This document shows positions 1 through 9,319 of a DNA stretch of 64,000 bases, piece after piece (positions within the stretch are counted from its first letter, which is position 1; every line of letters begins with the position of its first letter). Source of the stretch: a virus; the IMG/VR virus record IMGVR_UViG_3300033143_001962, positions 62,001-126,000 of that record; one strand, 5' to 3'. The position numbers were made by a program, and so were the translations under genes. The notes beneath the pieces were generated by a model. It saw only the letters and a program-made list of their open reading frames with translations, had not been told where the DNA came from and searched no databases.

Positions 1-2
1 TC

Positions 3-128
3 AGAACAGACATTCCGCATAATATTATAATGGGTGACGTGCCTAGGCTGGCTGTTAGTGTACGCTTTAGTGAAGGTGAGTACACATGGGCAGAGTCCGT
101 AGAAAGAATGAAGGAGTACATAGTATGA
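3..128 (+). CDS. 2OG-oxygenase-like protein, C-terminal fragment cut by window edge
   Basis: An open frame enters from the left edge and ends in a TGA that overlaps the next start codon (ATGA). Its 41 residues carry RTDIPHNIIMGD and an SVRF segment that closely resemble the C-terminus of the following gene (RADIPHDVIMGD, TIRF). This is seen directly and indicates a tandem duplication. The conserved His and the following Arg fit the distal metal ligand and 2-oxoglutarate-binding Arg of cupin-fold oxygenases. The 5' part lies outside the window. Confidence 0.75.
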   Translation, partial: RTDIPHNIIMGDVPRLAVSVRFSEGEYTWAESVERMKEYIV

Positions 129-718
129 GTGAATGTATGCACAGAACAAACATAAGTTTTAAAGGCGCGCTATCCGAGTTAGGTGGAATAGAAATAAATC
201 GTATCAGGCGACTAGTTGACAAAAAAACATTCCATCATCAAAAGTTTATATTAGATAAAGAAAAGATATTTACAGATGAATGGATGCAGTACGTACATGA
301 TAAGTTAGGAATGACTCCTACTACTGCAATGGCATTTTGTCGTAACCCGCACGTACAATTAGGCGCAGCACATATAGATGGCGGCCGAGACCGTGAAATA
401 TTTATGGGTCTGAATTGGGTGCAAGGCGAAGACGATAGTGAAATGATATGGTACGACATGCCCGACGTACTCAACGATATGCTTGAAGATGAATATGTTA
501 AGTACTGGACGTTCCCAGAAGATGAATACGACTTAAAAGAAATACATAGAGAGTGTGTTGGCAATAGTGATAACTTAGCACTTGTACGCGCAGACATACC
601 GCATGATGTTATTATGGGAGACAAACAACGTTTCGGGTTTACAATACGTTTCTGGAAAGACTACGAAAGTTGGGATGATGTTGTAGAACAATTTAAGGAC
701 GTTATAGTTGAAGAGTAA
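125..718 (+). CDS. Putative 2OG-Fe(II) oxygenase-like protein
   Basis: 197 residues. The ATG at 125 is chosen because it overlaps the upstream stop (ATGA); a more upstream ATG at 86 would run inside the previous gene. Possible iron ligands are an HxD motif (AAHIDGG, H83 and D85) and a distal His (IPHDV, H160), followed by Arg residues near 169-175 that could bind 2-oxoglutarate. This layout is that of aspartyl-hydroxylase-like or prolyl-hydroxylase-like double-stranded beta-helix enzymes. The substrate is unknown; its position before six radical SAM genes suggests a role in the same modification pathway. A non-catalytic cupin is an alternative. Confidence 0.6.
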   Translation: MSECMHRTNISFKGALSELGGIEINRIRRLVDKKTFHHQKFILDKEKIFTDEWMQYVHDKLGMTPTTAMAFCRNPHVQLGAAHIDGGRDREIFMGLNWVQGEDDSEMIWYDMPDVLNDMLEDEYVKYWTFPEDEYDLKEIHRECVGNSDNLALVRADIPHDVIMGDKQRFGFTIRFWKDYESWDDVVEQFKDVIVEE

Positions 719-2078
719 ATTTTTAACAGATGCAGAAAACATGAAGGAAAAGTTGGATACAGTATCTCCTTCATTTTGTTTAGCAAAGTGGAAGCAAGTA
801 TCCTTGCACTTAACAAATGGCATGAATAACTCTTGCTACCATCCTCCATTGCATAAAATTAATGTAGACGATATAATAAAAGATCCAAGCGCACTACATA
901 ATACAGCAGAAAAAGCTATAGCCAGAAAACAAATGGTGAGCGGCGAGCGACCCTCTGAATGTAGCTACTGTTGGGCAATGGAGGATAACGGTGAGTTAAG
1001 TGACAGGCATTACAGAAGTGGAGAACCATGGGCAGCACAGGACTTTGATACAATAGTCGCAAACCCAGAAGCTTCTGTAACGCCATCGTATGTAGAGGTT
1101 AATTTTAACCACTCATGTAACTTAGCTTGCTCTTATTGCAGCCCACAATTTTCGAGTACGTGGGGGGTTGAAGCAAGAAAGTTCGGAGCTTACCCTACTT
1201 CAACTCCACATAACGATCCTGCTTATTTTGCAGGTAATCGTAAACCAATTCCTAATCGCGAATACAATCCATACGTAGAAGCATTTTGGAAATGGTGGCC
1301 CGAGCTTTACAAAGACTTAGTACATTTCCGCATGACAGGCGGCGAACCATTACAAGATAAAAATACTTACAAAGTCTTTGATTATGTTTTGGAAAATCCA
1401 AAACCTGATTTACATTTGAATGTAACTTCAAACCTGTCTGTAGATCAGAAGCTGTGGGACAAATATTTAGGGTACGTTAAGCAATTAACTACTGGCAAGA
1501 TTGAACACTTCATGCAGTACGTATCAGTAGACACATGGGGTGAACAAGCAGAGTACATACGGCACGGGTTAGACTTTGATTTACTTTGGAAACGAGTAGA
1601 CCAGTACTTGACAGAAGTGCCTGAGTACTGTAGTATTACATTTATAATTACTATGAATAACTTGTCGATATACAGTTTGGATAAGTTAATGGAAGGCATC
1701 TTAGAGTTGCGTAAGAAGCACAGTAAAACATATCAGCGTGTATGGTTTGATACTCCAGTCTTGCGTACACCAGAATGGCAGAGCTTACAAATTCTGCCAG
1801 AGTACTATGCAACTAAGTTGATGGATATAAAAGAATTCATGATAGACAACGCGGAGACAGCTGATGAGCTGTATCATGGATTCAAAGATTATGAAATACA
1901 ACGTATGAGCAGAGACATAGCTTGGATGAGACAAGGAACTGATAACGTGGAACAAAAGAAAGCGGACTTTTATCGCTTCTTTAACGAAGCAGACAAACGT
2001 CACGGCACTAACTTTGAAGAAACATTTCCAGAACTTACACACTGGTACCGCGCAGGAAGATACCTTGCTAACAAGTAA
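708..2078 (+). CDS. Radical SAM protein with N-terminal twitch-type domain (type A)
   Basis: 456 residues from a TTG start that overlaps the previous stop by 11 bases and has AAGGA about 8 bases upstream; the paralogue at 3240 has the same N-terminal length before CLAKW. N-terminal cysteines C24, C43, C85 and C88 (CLAKW, SCYHPP, CSYCW) form a twitch-like auxiliary-cluster region. The radical SAM cluster is CNLACSYC (C137, C141, C144) and the SAM-binding MTGGEPL follows near 211. Enzymes of this kind cut SAM to a 5'-deoxyadenosyl radical and modify peptides, proteins or small molecules; the substrate here is unknown. First of six such genes in tandem. Confidence 0.88.
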   Translation: MKSKFLTDAENMKEKLDTVSPSFCLAKWKQVSLHLTNGMNNSCYHPPLHKINVDDIIKDPSALHNTAEKAIARKQMVSGERPSECSYCWAMEDNGELSDRHYRSGEPWAAQDFDTIVANPEASVTPSYVEVNFNHSCNLACSYCSPQFSSTWGVEARKFGAYPTSTPHNDPAYFAGNRKPIPNREYNPYVEAFWKWWPELYKDLVHFRMTGGEPLQDKNTYKVFDYVLENPKPDLHLNVTSNLSVDQKLWDKYLGYVKQLTTGKIEHFMQYVSVDTWGEQAEYIRHGLDFDLLWKRVDQYLTEVPEYCSITFIITMNNLSIYSLDKLMEGILELRKKHSKTYQRVWFDTPVLRTPEWQSLQILPEYYATKLMDIKEFMIDNAETADELYHGFKDYEIQRMSRDIAWMRQGTDNVEQKKADFYRFFNEADKRHGTNFEETFPELTHWYRAGRYLANK

Positions 2079-3243
2079 AAACAAAGATTCATTCTGTCCT
2101 GGCCATTGGGATGATATTCAATTTGCTCCATCGCAGGGATATATGTACGGGTGCTGTAAAGCTAAACCTATCTTACTCTCGGATACTAAGGAGCTAGAAA
2201 AACGCAGGACTGATGCATTAAATGGAATTAAAAATCCAGCATGTAGTTATTGTTGGGATACAGAAGCAAAAGGTAATGACAGTTACCGCCATTCGAAATT
2301 AAGCCGCTGGCATGGGTCATTGGCACCACGCCATGTGACGCTAGTGGTGGGTAATTTATGTAATTTACAATGTACGTATTGTAATGAAAAGGCAAGTTCA
2401 AAATGGCAGACAGACAGAAAACAAAATGGTCAGATTGATATGCAGTTTGATACTAATGTATATTATGGTGGAGCAACTTGCGATAATAAAAATTCGCAAG
2501 TATATATAGACTTTTTTAATAAGCTGGATTCGATTTTCAAGTTAACTGTATCCGGTGGCGAGCCACTAATAGGTACCGATTTGTATGATATTTTATCTGG
2601 TTGTGATTTGACAGGAGTCAGACGTATACACATTGCATCTAATTTAAACTACCCTAATACTAGAACATTGGATAAGTTATTAGAGCTCCAACATACACAC
2701 AGAATAACTATTAATGCTAGTTTAGATACAGTTAATGCACCAATACAAGAATATTTACGCTTTGGTTTTAACTGGGAAACATTTAAAAGTAACTTAGATT
2801 TTTTATTAACAAGCACCACGGTGAATGTATCATTCGGTACACTAGTAACAGCACAGACAGTATTCGGGATAAATGACATGTACGAGTTTGTGTACGAGAT
2901 GAAACATAACTATCCTAATAGGATTAACTGGTTTGTGTCGACTTGCACACAGCCGTTAACACATACGTTCGATGCATTAACTGATACAGAGAAAGCTCGC
3001 GCATTAACAGAGACTTTGAAAGTGCAAGAAAAGATATCCAATGTACAACATTTAGATGCTAAAGAAAACAGAGTGGCAATGGAGTTAATTAATATCAATA
3101 CAGTAATTGCAGCATTACAAAATGCAACATTCAATGAAGAATTACGACAAGATCAACAACATTTCTTTAAGCAGTTTAATGAACGCAATGGGTTAACAAC
3201 TCCAGAAGAATTAAAATTTTTAATAGAAGATGAGATTAAATGA
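2065..3243 (+). CDS. Radical SAM protein with N-terminal twitch-type domain (short type)
   Basis: 392 residues. A TTG start at 2065 is preferred: AGGAAG lies 5 bases upstream and it overlaps the previous stop by 14 bases, mirroring the TTG start at 708. N-terminal cysteines are C11, C30, C31, C60 and C63 (FCPGHW, GCCKAKP, CSYCW). The radical SAM motif is CNLQCTYC (C99, C103, C106), followed by VSGGEPL. The spacer between twitch and core is shorter than in its neighbours. It ends in an ATGA overlap with the next radical SAM gene, so the three are almost certainly co-translated. Substrate unknown. Confidence 0.87.
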   Translation: MLTSKNKDSFCPGHWDDIQFAPSQGYMYGCCKAKPILLSDTKELEKRRTDALNGIKNPACSYCWDTEAKGNDSYRHSKLSRWHGSLAPRHVTLVVGNLCNLQCTYCNEKASSKWQTDRKQNGQIDMQFDTNVYYGGATCDNKNSQVYIDFFNKLDSIFKLTVSGGEPLIGTDLYDILSGCDLTGVRRIHIASNLNYPNTRTLDKLLELQHTHRITINASLDTVNAPIQEYLRFGFNWETFKSNLDFLLTSTTVNVSFGTLVTAQTVFGINDMYEFVYEMKHNYPNRINWFVSTCTQPLTHTFDALTDTEKARALTETLKVQEKISNVQHLDAKENRVAMELININTVIAALQNATFNEELRQDQQHFFKQFNERNGLTTPEELKFLIEDEIK

Positions 3244-4595
3244 GTTTAAGAAAAGAAGGCAGAGAAACAGACAAAGAAGTACTAGACTATATCAATAGTT
3301 ATAGTAAGTCAATGTGTTTAGCTAAATGGTACAATGCTACTATATGGCTAGGCAGCGGCATGACTACTAGTTGTCATCACCCACCAGCACATAACATTCC
3401 AGTACACGAAGTAAAGTTTAATCCATCGGCATTGCATAACACTCGCGATAAAAAGTTAGATCGTTATATGATGCAAGAAGGAGTACGACCTAAAGGGTGT
3501 GAGTACTGTTGGAAAATAGAAGACATGGGCACTGATGCAATTAGTGATCGTGTGTATAAGTCTGTTATATATAAAGACAGAGACATGGTGTATGCAGCTA
3601 AGTCAGACTCAAAAGATAATATTAATCTTAAAACACTTGAGATTGCATTTGATAGAACGTGCAACCTTGCTTGTTCTTATTGTAACCCTGCATTTAGTTC
3701 GACCTGGGTAAGAGATATTAAACGCAACGGCCCGTACGAGAACTTAATAAGCGATGGTAGAGGACACTTTACACATACACACGATGCCGCGCAAATGTAT
3801 AAGCCGGACGAAGAAAACCCTTACGTAGAAGCATTCTTTAAATGGTGGGAAAGCGACTTGAAACATAGCTTACAAGAGCTACGACTGACCGGTGGCGAGC
3901 CACTAATGTCTCCGTATACATTCAGATTGTTTGATAAATTCATTGAAGACAAACCGGATATGCAGTTTGCTCTTAATAGTAATCTTTGTGTTAAGGATAG
4001 TATCATTACTAAGTTAATTGAAACAACCCATAGTATAGACAACTTTCAATTATACACAAGCTGTGAAGCAGTAGGTGACAAAGCAGAATACATACGCGAT
4101 GGGTTCAACTGGGATCAGTGGATGGGTAATATACATAAAATCTTAACGCTAGGAAAAGTAAACGGCTTCCATATGATGTGTACTGTTAATGCATTATGCT
4201 TAGATTCGTTACCTGGTTTCTTAGATCATATGATGAACTTAAAGAAACAGTACGGTAAAGATTATCCAACGTTTTCATTAAACATTTTACGCTTCCCATC
4301 GTTTCAGAGTCCGTTAGTACTGCCAGATGATTTGCGTACAGAGTTTAAAGATGATTTGCAAGTGTGGTTAGATAAGAATATTGATAGTCCATTGTTACAC
4401 CAAATGGAAATCAATCAAGTTAAGCGTTTAATAGATTACTTAGATGTAGTTAAAACGCCGCATGATGATAGTTTTGACTTGCCTACGTTGCGTCATGACT
4501 TTAAACAGTTTTATACGCAGTACGATGAACGTAGAAACAAATATTTTAATATAACGTTTCCTATAATTTCGGAGTGGTACGATGCCCTTAGTTAG
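3240..4595 (+). CDS. Radical SAM protein with N-terminal twitch-type domain (type A)
   Basis: 451 residues, ATG overlapping the previous stop (ATGA). It is the closest paralogue of the gene at 708: CLAKW (C26), SCHHPP (C45), CEYCW (C87, C90), radical SAM cluster CNLACSYC (C141, C145, C148), LTGGEPL, and a related C-terminus (YFNITFPIISEWY against NFEETFPELTHWY). The shared architecture shows expansion by duplication. Likely contains a 4Fe-4S SAM cluster plus one auxiliary cluster; substrate unknown. Confidence 0.88.
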   Translation: MSLRKEGRETDKEVLDYINSYSKSMCLAKWYNATIWLGSGMTTSCHHPPAHNIPVHEVKFNPSALHNTRDKKLDRYMMQEGVRPKGCEYCWKIEDMGTDAISDRVYKSVIYKDRDMVYAAKSDSKDNINLKTLEIAFDRTCNLACSYCNPAFSSTWVRDIKRNGPYENLISDGRGHFTHTHDAAQMYKPDEENPYVEAFFKWWESDLKHSLQELRLTGGEPLMSPYTFRLFDKFIEDKPDMQFALNSNLCVKDSIITKLIETTHSIDNFQLYTSCEAVGDKAEYIRDGFNWDQWMGNIHKILTLGKVNGFHMMCTVNALCLDSLPGFLDHMMNLKKQYGKDYPTFSLNILRFPSFQSPLVLPDDLRTEFKDDLQVWLDKNIDSPLLHQMEINQVKRLIDYLDVVKTPHDDSFDLPTLRHDFKQFYTQYDERRNKYFNITFPIISEWYDALS

Positions 4596-4839
4596 TCCAA
4601 GTGTAACAGTTAGAGAAGTTGCCAGTTCGAATATAGTTGGCATACAACAAAAACGTTTTATTCCATCACTGCGCATAAACAATAAATGGACGTTAATTAT
4701 TTCTGATTATCATTACTGGATGAGCAATGAAGTTGATCTAGAAAATTCAGTAATTGAATTGAATGGTGTAAGGGAAGGAATGACAATAGAATTTGAAACA
4801 AAAGAAGAACGCACATGGTTCTTACTAAGGTGGCAATGA
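4582..4839 (+). CDS. Small protein with tail-sheath-like N-terminus and DAxxF-type C-terminus
   Basis: 85 residues, overlapping the upstream radical SAM gene by 14 bases. The first residues, MPLVSPSVTVREV, closely resemble the N-terminal arm of contractile phage tail sheath proteins (pattern M..LSPGVEVRE), yet the protein is far too short to be a sheath. The C-terminus EFETKEERTWFLLRWQ matches the shared ending of a microprotein family encoded at 18-20 kb. The position between a radical SAM gene and an SGNH hydrolase makes it a candidate substrate or regulator (inference). Confidence 0.6.
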   Translation: MPLVSPSVTVREVASSNIVGIQQKRFIPSLRINNKWTLIISDYHYWMSNEVDLENSVIELNGVREGMTIEFETKEERTWFLLRWQ

Positions 4840-5594
4840 TGAGTACTCAAAGATACGAAACCAGGATTAGCCAGTTGATAGTAAGCGGCTGTAGTTTTAC
4901 ACACAACAATCATGATACCCATGTCGCTTGGCCTAATATACTCGAAGCATGGTCCGACATGCAACTAACAAATTTAGCTGTACCTGGTGCCGGCAATACA
5001 CATATAGCTAATAGTATTATCTTGCACTTAGAAAAGAATAAGCCTAATCCATCGGATACATTAGTAATGGTTATGTGGACCGGACCTGAACGTATTGATT
5101 GGATAACAGATAAAGAGAGTTCGAAATTTAAAGATGCCTATCCATTTACATACGATTACGATGATAACAATGAATTAGTACTTGGAGGCGCATGGTGGGG
5201 AAACAAGCCCAGGTCCGACGTTGAAAATTTAATCATTCAGTACTCGAAATATCAGAGCGACTCTAGTTTAGCATTAACCAGTTGGCTCGCTATGCAAAGC
5301 CTAACGAATTATCTCGAACAAAACGGATACGATTACATATATACTTCTATTGCAGACTTAGACGGTGCTGAAGATGCTAATAGGTGGATACAGTACACTA
5401 ACGAATTATCGGAAATTGGGCTATCTGTGGATAATCCACATTGGATACAACCATTCCTGTACGAACACGGAAAAACAAATAATGTATTAATGGACGATAA
5501 CTTTCATGTGCATTGGCAAGGTCACGAATCGTGGGTAACGGATGTGCTAGTGCCAAGATTACAACAGGCAGGGGTTATAACAAATGAGCTATGA
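4836..5594 (+). CDS. SGNH/GDSL-like hydrolase
   Basis: 252 residues; ATG at 4836 forms ATGA with the previous stop, with AAGG 5 bases upstream. Block I is SGCSFT (S20 as nucleophile), GAGN provides the block II/III Gly and Asn, and DNFHVHWQGHESW near the C-terminus supplies the Asp-x-x-His pair. SGNH enzymes are esterases or acyltransferases acting on carbohydrates, lipids or peptidoglycan. No signal peptide is visible, so it probably acts in the cytoplasm, perhaps on a glycan or product made by its neighbours. A related GCSFT protein lies at 21439-22389. Confidence 0.7.
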   Translation: MMSTQRYETRISQLIVSGCSFTHNNHDTHVAWPNILEAWSDMQLTNLAVPGAGNTHIANSIILHLEKNKPNPSDTLVMVMWTGPERIDWITDKESSKFKDAYPFTYDYDDNNELVLGGAWWGNKPRSDVENLIIQYSKYQSDSSLALTSWLAMQSLTNYLEQNGYDYIYTSIADLDGAEDANRWIQYTNELSEIGLSVDNPHWIQPFLYEHGKTNNVLMDDNFHVHWQGHESWVTDVLVPRLQQAGVITNEL

Positions 5595-6864
5595 TTATAA
5601 CAGTTGGGAACCTGTAAAAATATCCGCAGATGAATTAGACCAGTACGAAACTGAATTGCTACGTGATAGTAAAACATTTTGTATCTATCCGTGGATACAT
5701 TTACACGCATATCCTACAGGCGAAACGTATCCTTGTTGCCACGCTGACATGCAATTACCGGTTGGCAATGCAAGAGTCAATACGCTTAAAGACATGTGGA
5801 ATAGCGAAGGCATGAAACAAATTCGTCATAATATGATCGAAGGTGTTAAGTGCGGCGAGTGCGTAGGATGTTATGAACAAGAAGCAAGTGGGTTCTTTAG
5901 TGGACGGAAGAGTGCTAATAAGCATCACGGTCACCACATAGACTTAGTAGAAGAAACACATGCAGACGGGCATTTAGATAAGTTTAGTATGTCGTACTGG
6001 GATATAAGGTTTAGTAATTTGTGTAATCTTAGTTGTAGAAGCTGTGGACACATTTTTAGTAGTAGTTGGTATAAGGATCAAGTAAAGTTAGCCGGTCCCG
6101 ATTGGGGTGCAAACAATAGCGCATTGCAAATAGCAGGCCGCGGTAAAACAGACATGGTTGATCAACTTATGCAGCATATTGATAGTGTGGAACAAATATA
6201 TTTCGCAGGCGGTGAGCCACTTATGATGGAAGAACATTATAAGATTTTAGACGAATTAGAAAAAAGAGAAATGTTCCATGTCCGCTTAATTTACAATACT
6301 AATTTTACACAAATTAAACTTAAAGATAGAGAAGTCTTTGACTACTGGAAAAAGTTCGACTCAGTGAGTGTAGGCGCAAGCTTAGACGCAATGGGGCAAC
6401 GTGCAGAGTACATACGCAAAGGTACTGACTGGGCTGTAGTAGAAGCTAATCGTCGTAAGATGATAGAAGTATGTCCTAACGTAGACTTCTATATTAGTGC
6501 AACATTAAGCATTATGAATGCATTGCACATCGCAGACTTTCATAGGGCTTGGGTAGCTAAAGGATTAATTAACCCACAAGACTTTAACATTAACATATTG
6601 CAGGATCCGATGCATTACCGTATTGACATTGCTCAAGCAAAGTACAAAGACAAAATACGTACTAAGTTCCGCGAACACTTACTATGGCTAAAAGGTAAAG
6701 ATGACTTGAACAGAGCAAGCACAGGTTTTGAAAGTGCTATACAATTTATGGATGCAACAGATAACACAGATCAGATTACGTGGTTCTGGACACACATAAG
6801 ACAACTTGATCTGTTACGCAACGAAGACTGGCATGACTTTATTCCGGAGTTACAAGACTTATAA
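5584..6864 (+). CDS. Radical SAM protein with N-terminal twitch-type domain (type B)
   Basis: 426 residues; overlaps the SGNH gene by 11 bases. N-terminal twitch-like cysteines are C33 (FCIYPW), C51-C52 (YPCCHA) and C90, C93, C96 (CGECVGC). The radical SAM cluster is CNLSCRSC (C147, C151, C154), followed by FAGGEPL near 208. The FC.xPW and PCC pattern separates this subtype from the CLAKW/SCHHPP subtype. A histidine-rich stretch (NKHHGHH, about 112-118) follows the twitch region. Substrate unknown. Confidence 0.88.
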   Translation: MSYDYNSWEPVKISADELDQYETELLRDSKTFCIYPWIHLHAYPTGETYPCCHADMQLPVGNARVNTLKDMWNSEGMKQIRHNMIEGVKCGECVGCYEQEASGFFSGRKSANKHHGHHIDLVEETHADGHLDKFSMSYWDIRFSNLCNLSCRSCGHIFSSSWYKDQVKLAGPDWGANNSALQIAGRGKTDMVDQLMQHIDSVEQIYFAGGEPLMMEEHYKILDELEKREMFHVRLIYNTNFTQIKLKDREVFDYWKKFDSVSVGASLDAMGQRAEYIRKGTDWAVVEANRRKMIEVCPNVDFYISATLSIMNALHIADFHRAWVAKGLINPQDFNINILQDPMHYRIDIAQAKYKDKIRTKFREHLLWLKGKDDLNRASTGFESAIQFMDATDNTDQITWFWTHIRQLDLLRNEDWHDFIPELQDL

Positions 6865-7094
6865 TGAGCAGATTTGAATTCAGACCGTTTACGCCAATGG
6901 ACACGTTCCAACCTGGGTTTACGCATTTAGTAAAAGTGTTCAACTGGCTTGATGCCAACGACATTAGTTACATAACCAGAGAGCAAATAGATAAAACAAA
7001 TTTCGAACCGTATACACAAATAGCAATGTCTAGTAGAAGTGCTACGCTATTTGCATTAAAGTGGAGTAATTTAATTAATGTCTTTGCCAAATAA
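6864..7094 (+). CDS. Small hypothetical protein inside the radical SAM array
   Basis: 76 residues, starting in a TAATG junction with the previous radical SAM gene and overlapping the next one by 17 bases. No known domain is recognised. The segment IAMSSRSATLFALKWSN resembles the C-terminal motif of the microprotein family at 18-20 kb, but here about ten residues follow it. The interleaved position makes it a possible substrate or adaptor of a neighbouring radical SAM enzyme. Confidence 0.6.
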   Translation: MSRFEFRPFTPMDTFQPGFTHLVKVFNWLDANDISYITREQIDKTNFEPYTQIAMSSRSATLFALKWSNLINVFAK

Positions 7095-8265
7095 AACATT
7101 TTGTGTCCTACCGTGGATTAGTTTAGAAACAAGTCCTATCGGCACCGTGCGACCGTGTTGTCTTGCAGATGATGAGATTACAGATGACAGTGGCAGGAAG
7201 TTTAACTTAAACGATGATAGTTTAATAACAATACAGAACAGTACGTACATGGAGAAGCTACGTCAACAGTTCTTAGACGGTAAGATGCCAGAAACATGCC
7301 GCAAGTGCTGGGACGAAGAAAAAGTTGGCCGTACAAGTAAGCGTATGAATACACAAGTACGCTTAGAGCCCTTAATTAAAGATATAAAAGAATGGGGTCA
7401 GTCGGCAAATGATTTACAGTTCTTAGATTTAAAGCTAGGTAACATTTGTAATCTTAAGTGCAGAATATGTGGTAGTTGGAGCAGTAGTACATTCGCAGCA
7501 GAAGAAATAAAGTGTTCGGAAAATAAAGAATTTCATCGTAACATGAATAAGATGGGTGCATGGCCTAGGACTGCTACATCGTTTTGGAGTGAGTTAGATT
7601 TCTTATCTGGCGACATACGTTACCTTGAATTTACAGGTGGTGAGCCATTTATGATACGTGAGCATTTTGAATTCTTACAACGTTTAGCAGATAAGAACTT
7701 AGCAAGCAGAATAGAAATACATTACAATACAAACGGCACACAGTATCCAAAAGAGTTCTTAGATGTATGGAAACATTTTAAGCATGTTGAAATAGCATTC
7801 AGTATAGACAACGTAGGTAAACGTTTTGAGTACGAGCGCACAGGCGCAAAATGGGATATGGTTAACTACAATATTAAAAAGTTCATTAAGCTGCGCGAAG
7901 AGAATTTGAACATATCGTTACAGCTTTGTTGTACTATTAACATCTATAATGTGTTATACTTAGAAGATATATTCAACTGGGAACACTTCCAAGACTTTAA
8001 TTATGTACATTGGAATATGTTACATGATGCACCTCAGAATTGCATTAAGTCGTTACCAGAAAATGCTAAAGATGCAGTGCATGATGAATTGTTAATGGCA
8101 GATGTCGATGACAAAACATTAGATGAATTTAGAAACATTGTCGACTTTATGTACAGTGGTAAAGGAGTGTCCGACATCCTTAATGATATTGTTAAGTTAG
8201 ACATAAGACGCAATTGTACATTAGAAGACACACATAAGGAACTATTTGACTTATTATATGGATAG
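7078..8265 (+). CDS. Radical SAM protein with N-terminal twitch-type domain (type B)
   Basis: 395 residues. N-terminal FCVLPW (C9), RPCCLA (C27, C28) and CRKCW (C74, C77) form the twitch-like region; radical SAM cluster CNLKCRIC (C124, C128, C131); FTGGEPF follows. It begins only a few residues before the first cysteine, as in most annotated phage proteins of this kind. Overlaps its upstream and downstream neighbours by 17 and 20 bases, consistent with a translationally coupled operon. Confidence 0.88.
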   Translation: MSLPNKTFCVLPWISLETSPIGTVRPCCLADDEITDDSGRKFNLNDDSLITIQNSTYMEKLRQQFLDGKMPETCRKCWDEEKVGRTSKRMNTQVRLEPLIKDIKEWGQSANDLQFLDLKLGNICNLKCRICGSWSSSTFAAEEIKCSENKEFHRNMNKMGAWPRTATSFWSELDFLSGDIRYLEFTGGEPFMIREHFEFLQRLADKNLASRIEIHYNTNGTQYPKEFLDVWKHFKHVEIAFSIDNVGKRFEYERTGAKWDMVNYNIKKFIKLREENLNISLQLCCTINIYNVLYLEDIFNWEHFQDFNYVHWNMLHDAPQNCIKSLPENAKDAVHDELLMADVDDKTLDEFRNIVDFMYSGKGVSDILNDIVKLDIRRNCTLEDTHKELFDLLYG

Positions 8266-9319
8266 AATTAAATTAGTACAGCTGGCAGATTCGTTGACAT
8301 ATCTATCAACGATGGACTTACTAGATGACAGTTTTTTCTCAATTGAGAATTATGTTGAGACAAAAACGTACGACAGCCAAACGGTATTTATTATTAACGC
8401 TTTCGCGCTACACAATAACAACGAAACCGCTATCCGAATACTGGATGCTGGATTTAAGTTAATAGTTGATAGTGTCTGGGAGTCTTATAACAATGCCGGT
8501 GTTGCATTATGGCGTAAGTACGGCAACCAGGTCCTAGTGTCGTACTGTGGCACAAAGTCGATATACGACGATTGCACTAATGTACATTTAGTTCCTAGCT
8601 ACTTTTGGATTCGCGAATTTTTGTTTAGTAAAAAAAATAAGCTAGACAGGTATGTACCGTCGCGCATTAATACCAAAAAATTCCTAATGCCAATGAATAA
8701 AATGAAGCCAGACCGCCGCATAATTTACAACACATTAAAAGATGATGACGCAATAATTAGTCGTCACGAAGATGGGATTTCGTTGCCAATGGACGATACT
8801 GGTGCTAATCTTATATTTACTAGTACAACCGACTTTGATAGAGAATTTAATTCAAATTGGTACGATCAAACGTATTTTTCAGTTGTTACCGAGACTAACC
8901 AAACCGTACTCCCCGAAGAGTTAAAAGGAGTGATTCCACCCGGCGACACTACAGAGACGATGAAGAGGTGGTATGGCGGCAGTAGTATTTTTATAACAGA
9001 AAAAACATTTAAACCGATTATGTTTTCTCATCCATTTATAGTTATGGGCCAATCAGGCACACTGGCAAGGTTATCCGAGTTAGGGTTTATTACGTTCAGA
9101 CATATATTTGACGAGTCGTACGATAAAGAGTTCGGAGCACGTAATCGGTTAACAATGATAAAGAATGACATTGAAAACTTTGATGTTATGTTATATGACC
9201 ATCCGCTTACTGCAGAAATACTCGCATATAATCGCAATCACTTTTACAATGAAGAAATTGTAAACAAAATGTTACAAGATGAAATAATAGAACCATTAAT
9301 GGAGTTTGCAAATGCATGA
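8246..9319 (+). CDS. Possible glycosyltransferase-like protein
   Basis: 357 residues from a TTG start with AAGGA 5 bases upstream; the first ATG, at 8258, would leave 17 bases to that site. The C-terminal half contains ITEKTFKPIMFSHPFIVMG followed by GTLARLSELGF, ITFRHIFDESYD and an Arg-rich step. The EKT-KPI and proline-phenylalanine layout resembles the nucleotide-sugar-binding end of GT-B glycosyltransferases such as fucosyltransferases; this is recalled family knowledge, not a verified match. It would add a sugar to a product of the cluster. Function is uncertain. Confidence 0.5.
   Translation: MTYYMDRIKLVQLADSLTYLSTMDLLDDSFFSIENYVETKTYDSQTVFIINAFALHNNNETAIRILDAGFKLIVDSVWESYNNAGVALWRKYGNQVLVSYCGTKSIYDDCTNVHLVPSYFWIREFLFSKKNKLDRYVPSRINTKKFLMPMNKMKPDRRIIYNTLKDDDAIISRHEDGISLPMDDTGANLIFTSTTDFDREFNSNWYDQTYFSVVTETNQTVLPEELKGVIPPGDTTETMKRWYGGSSIFITEKTFKPIMFSHPFIVMGQSGTLARLSELGFITFRHIFDESYDKEFGARNRLTMIKNDIENFDVMLYDHPLTAEILAYNRNHFYNEEIVNKMLQDEIIEPLMEFANA

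Noticed and set aside
4582-4839. True tail sheath gene
   Set aside because: Only the N-terminal arm is present and the product is 85 residues; a real sheath is several hundred residues.
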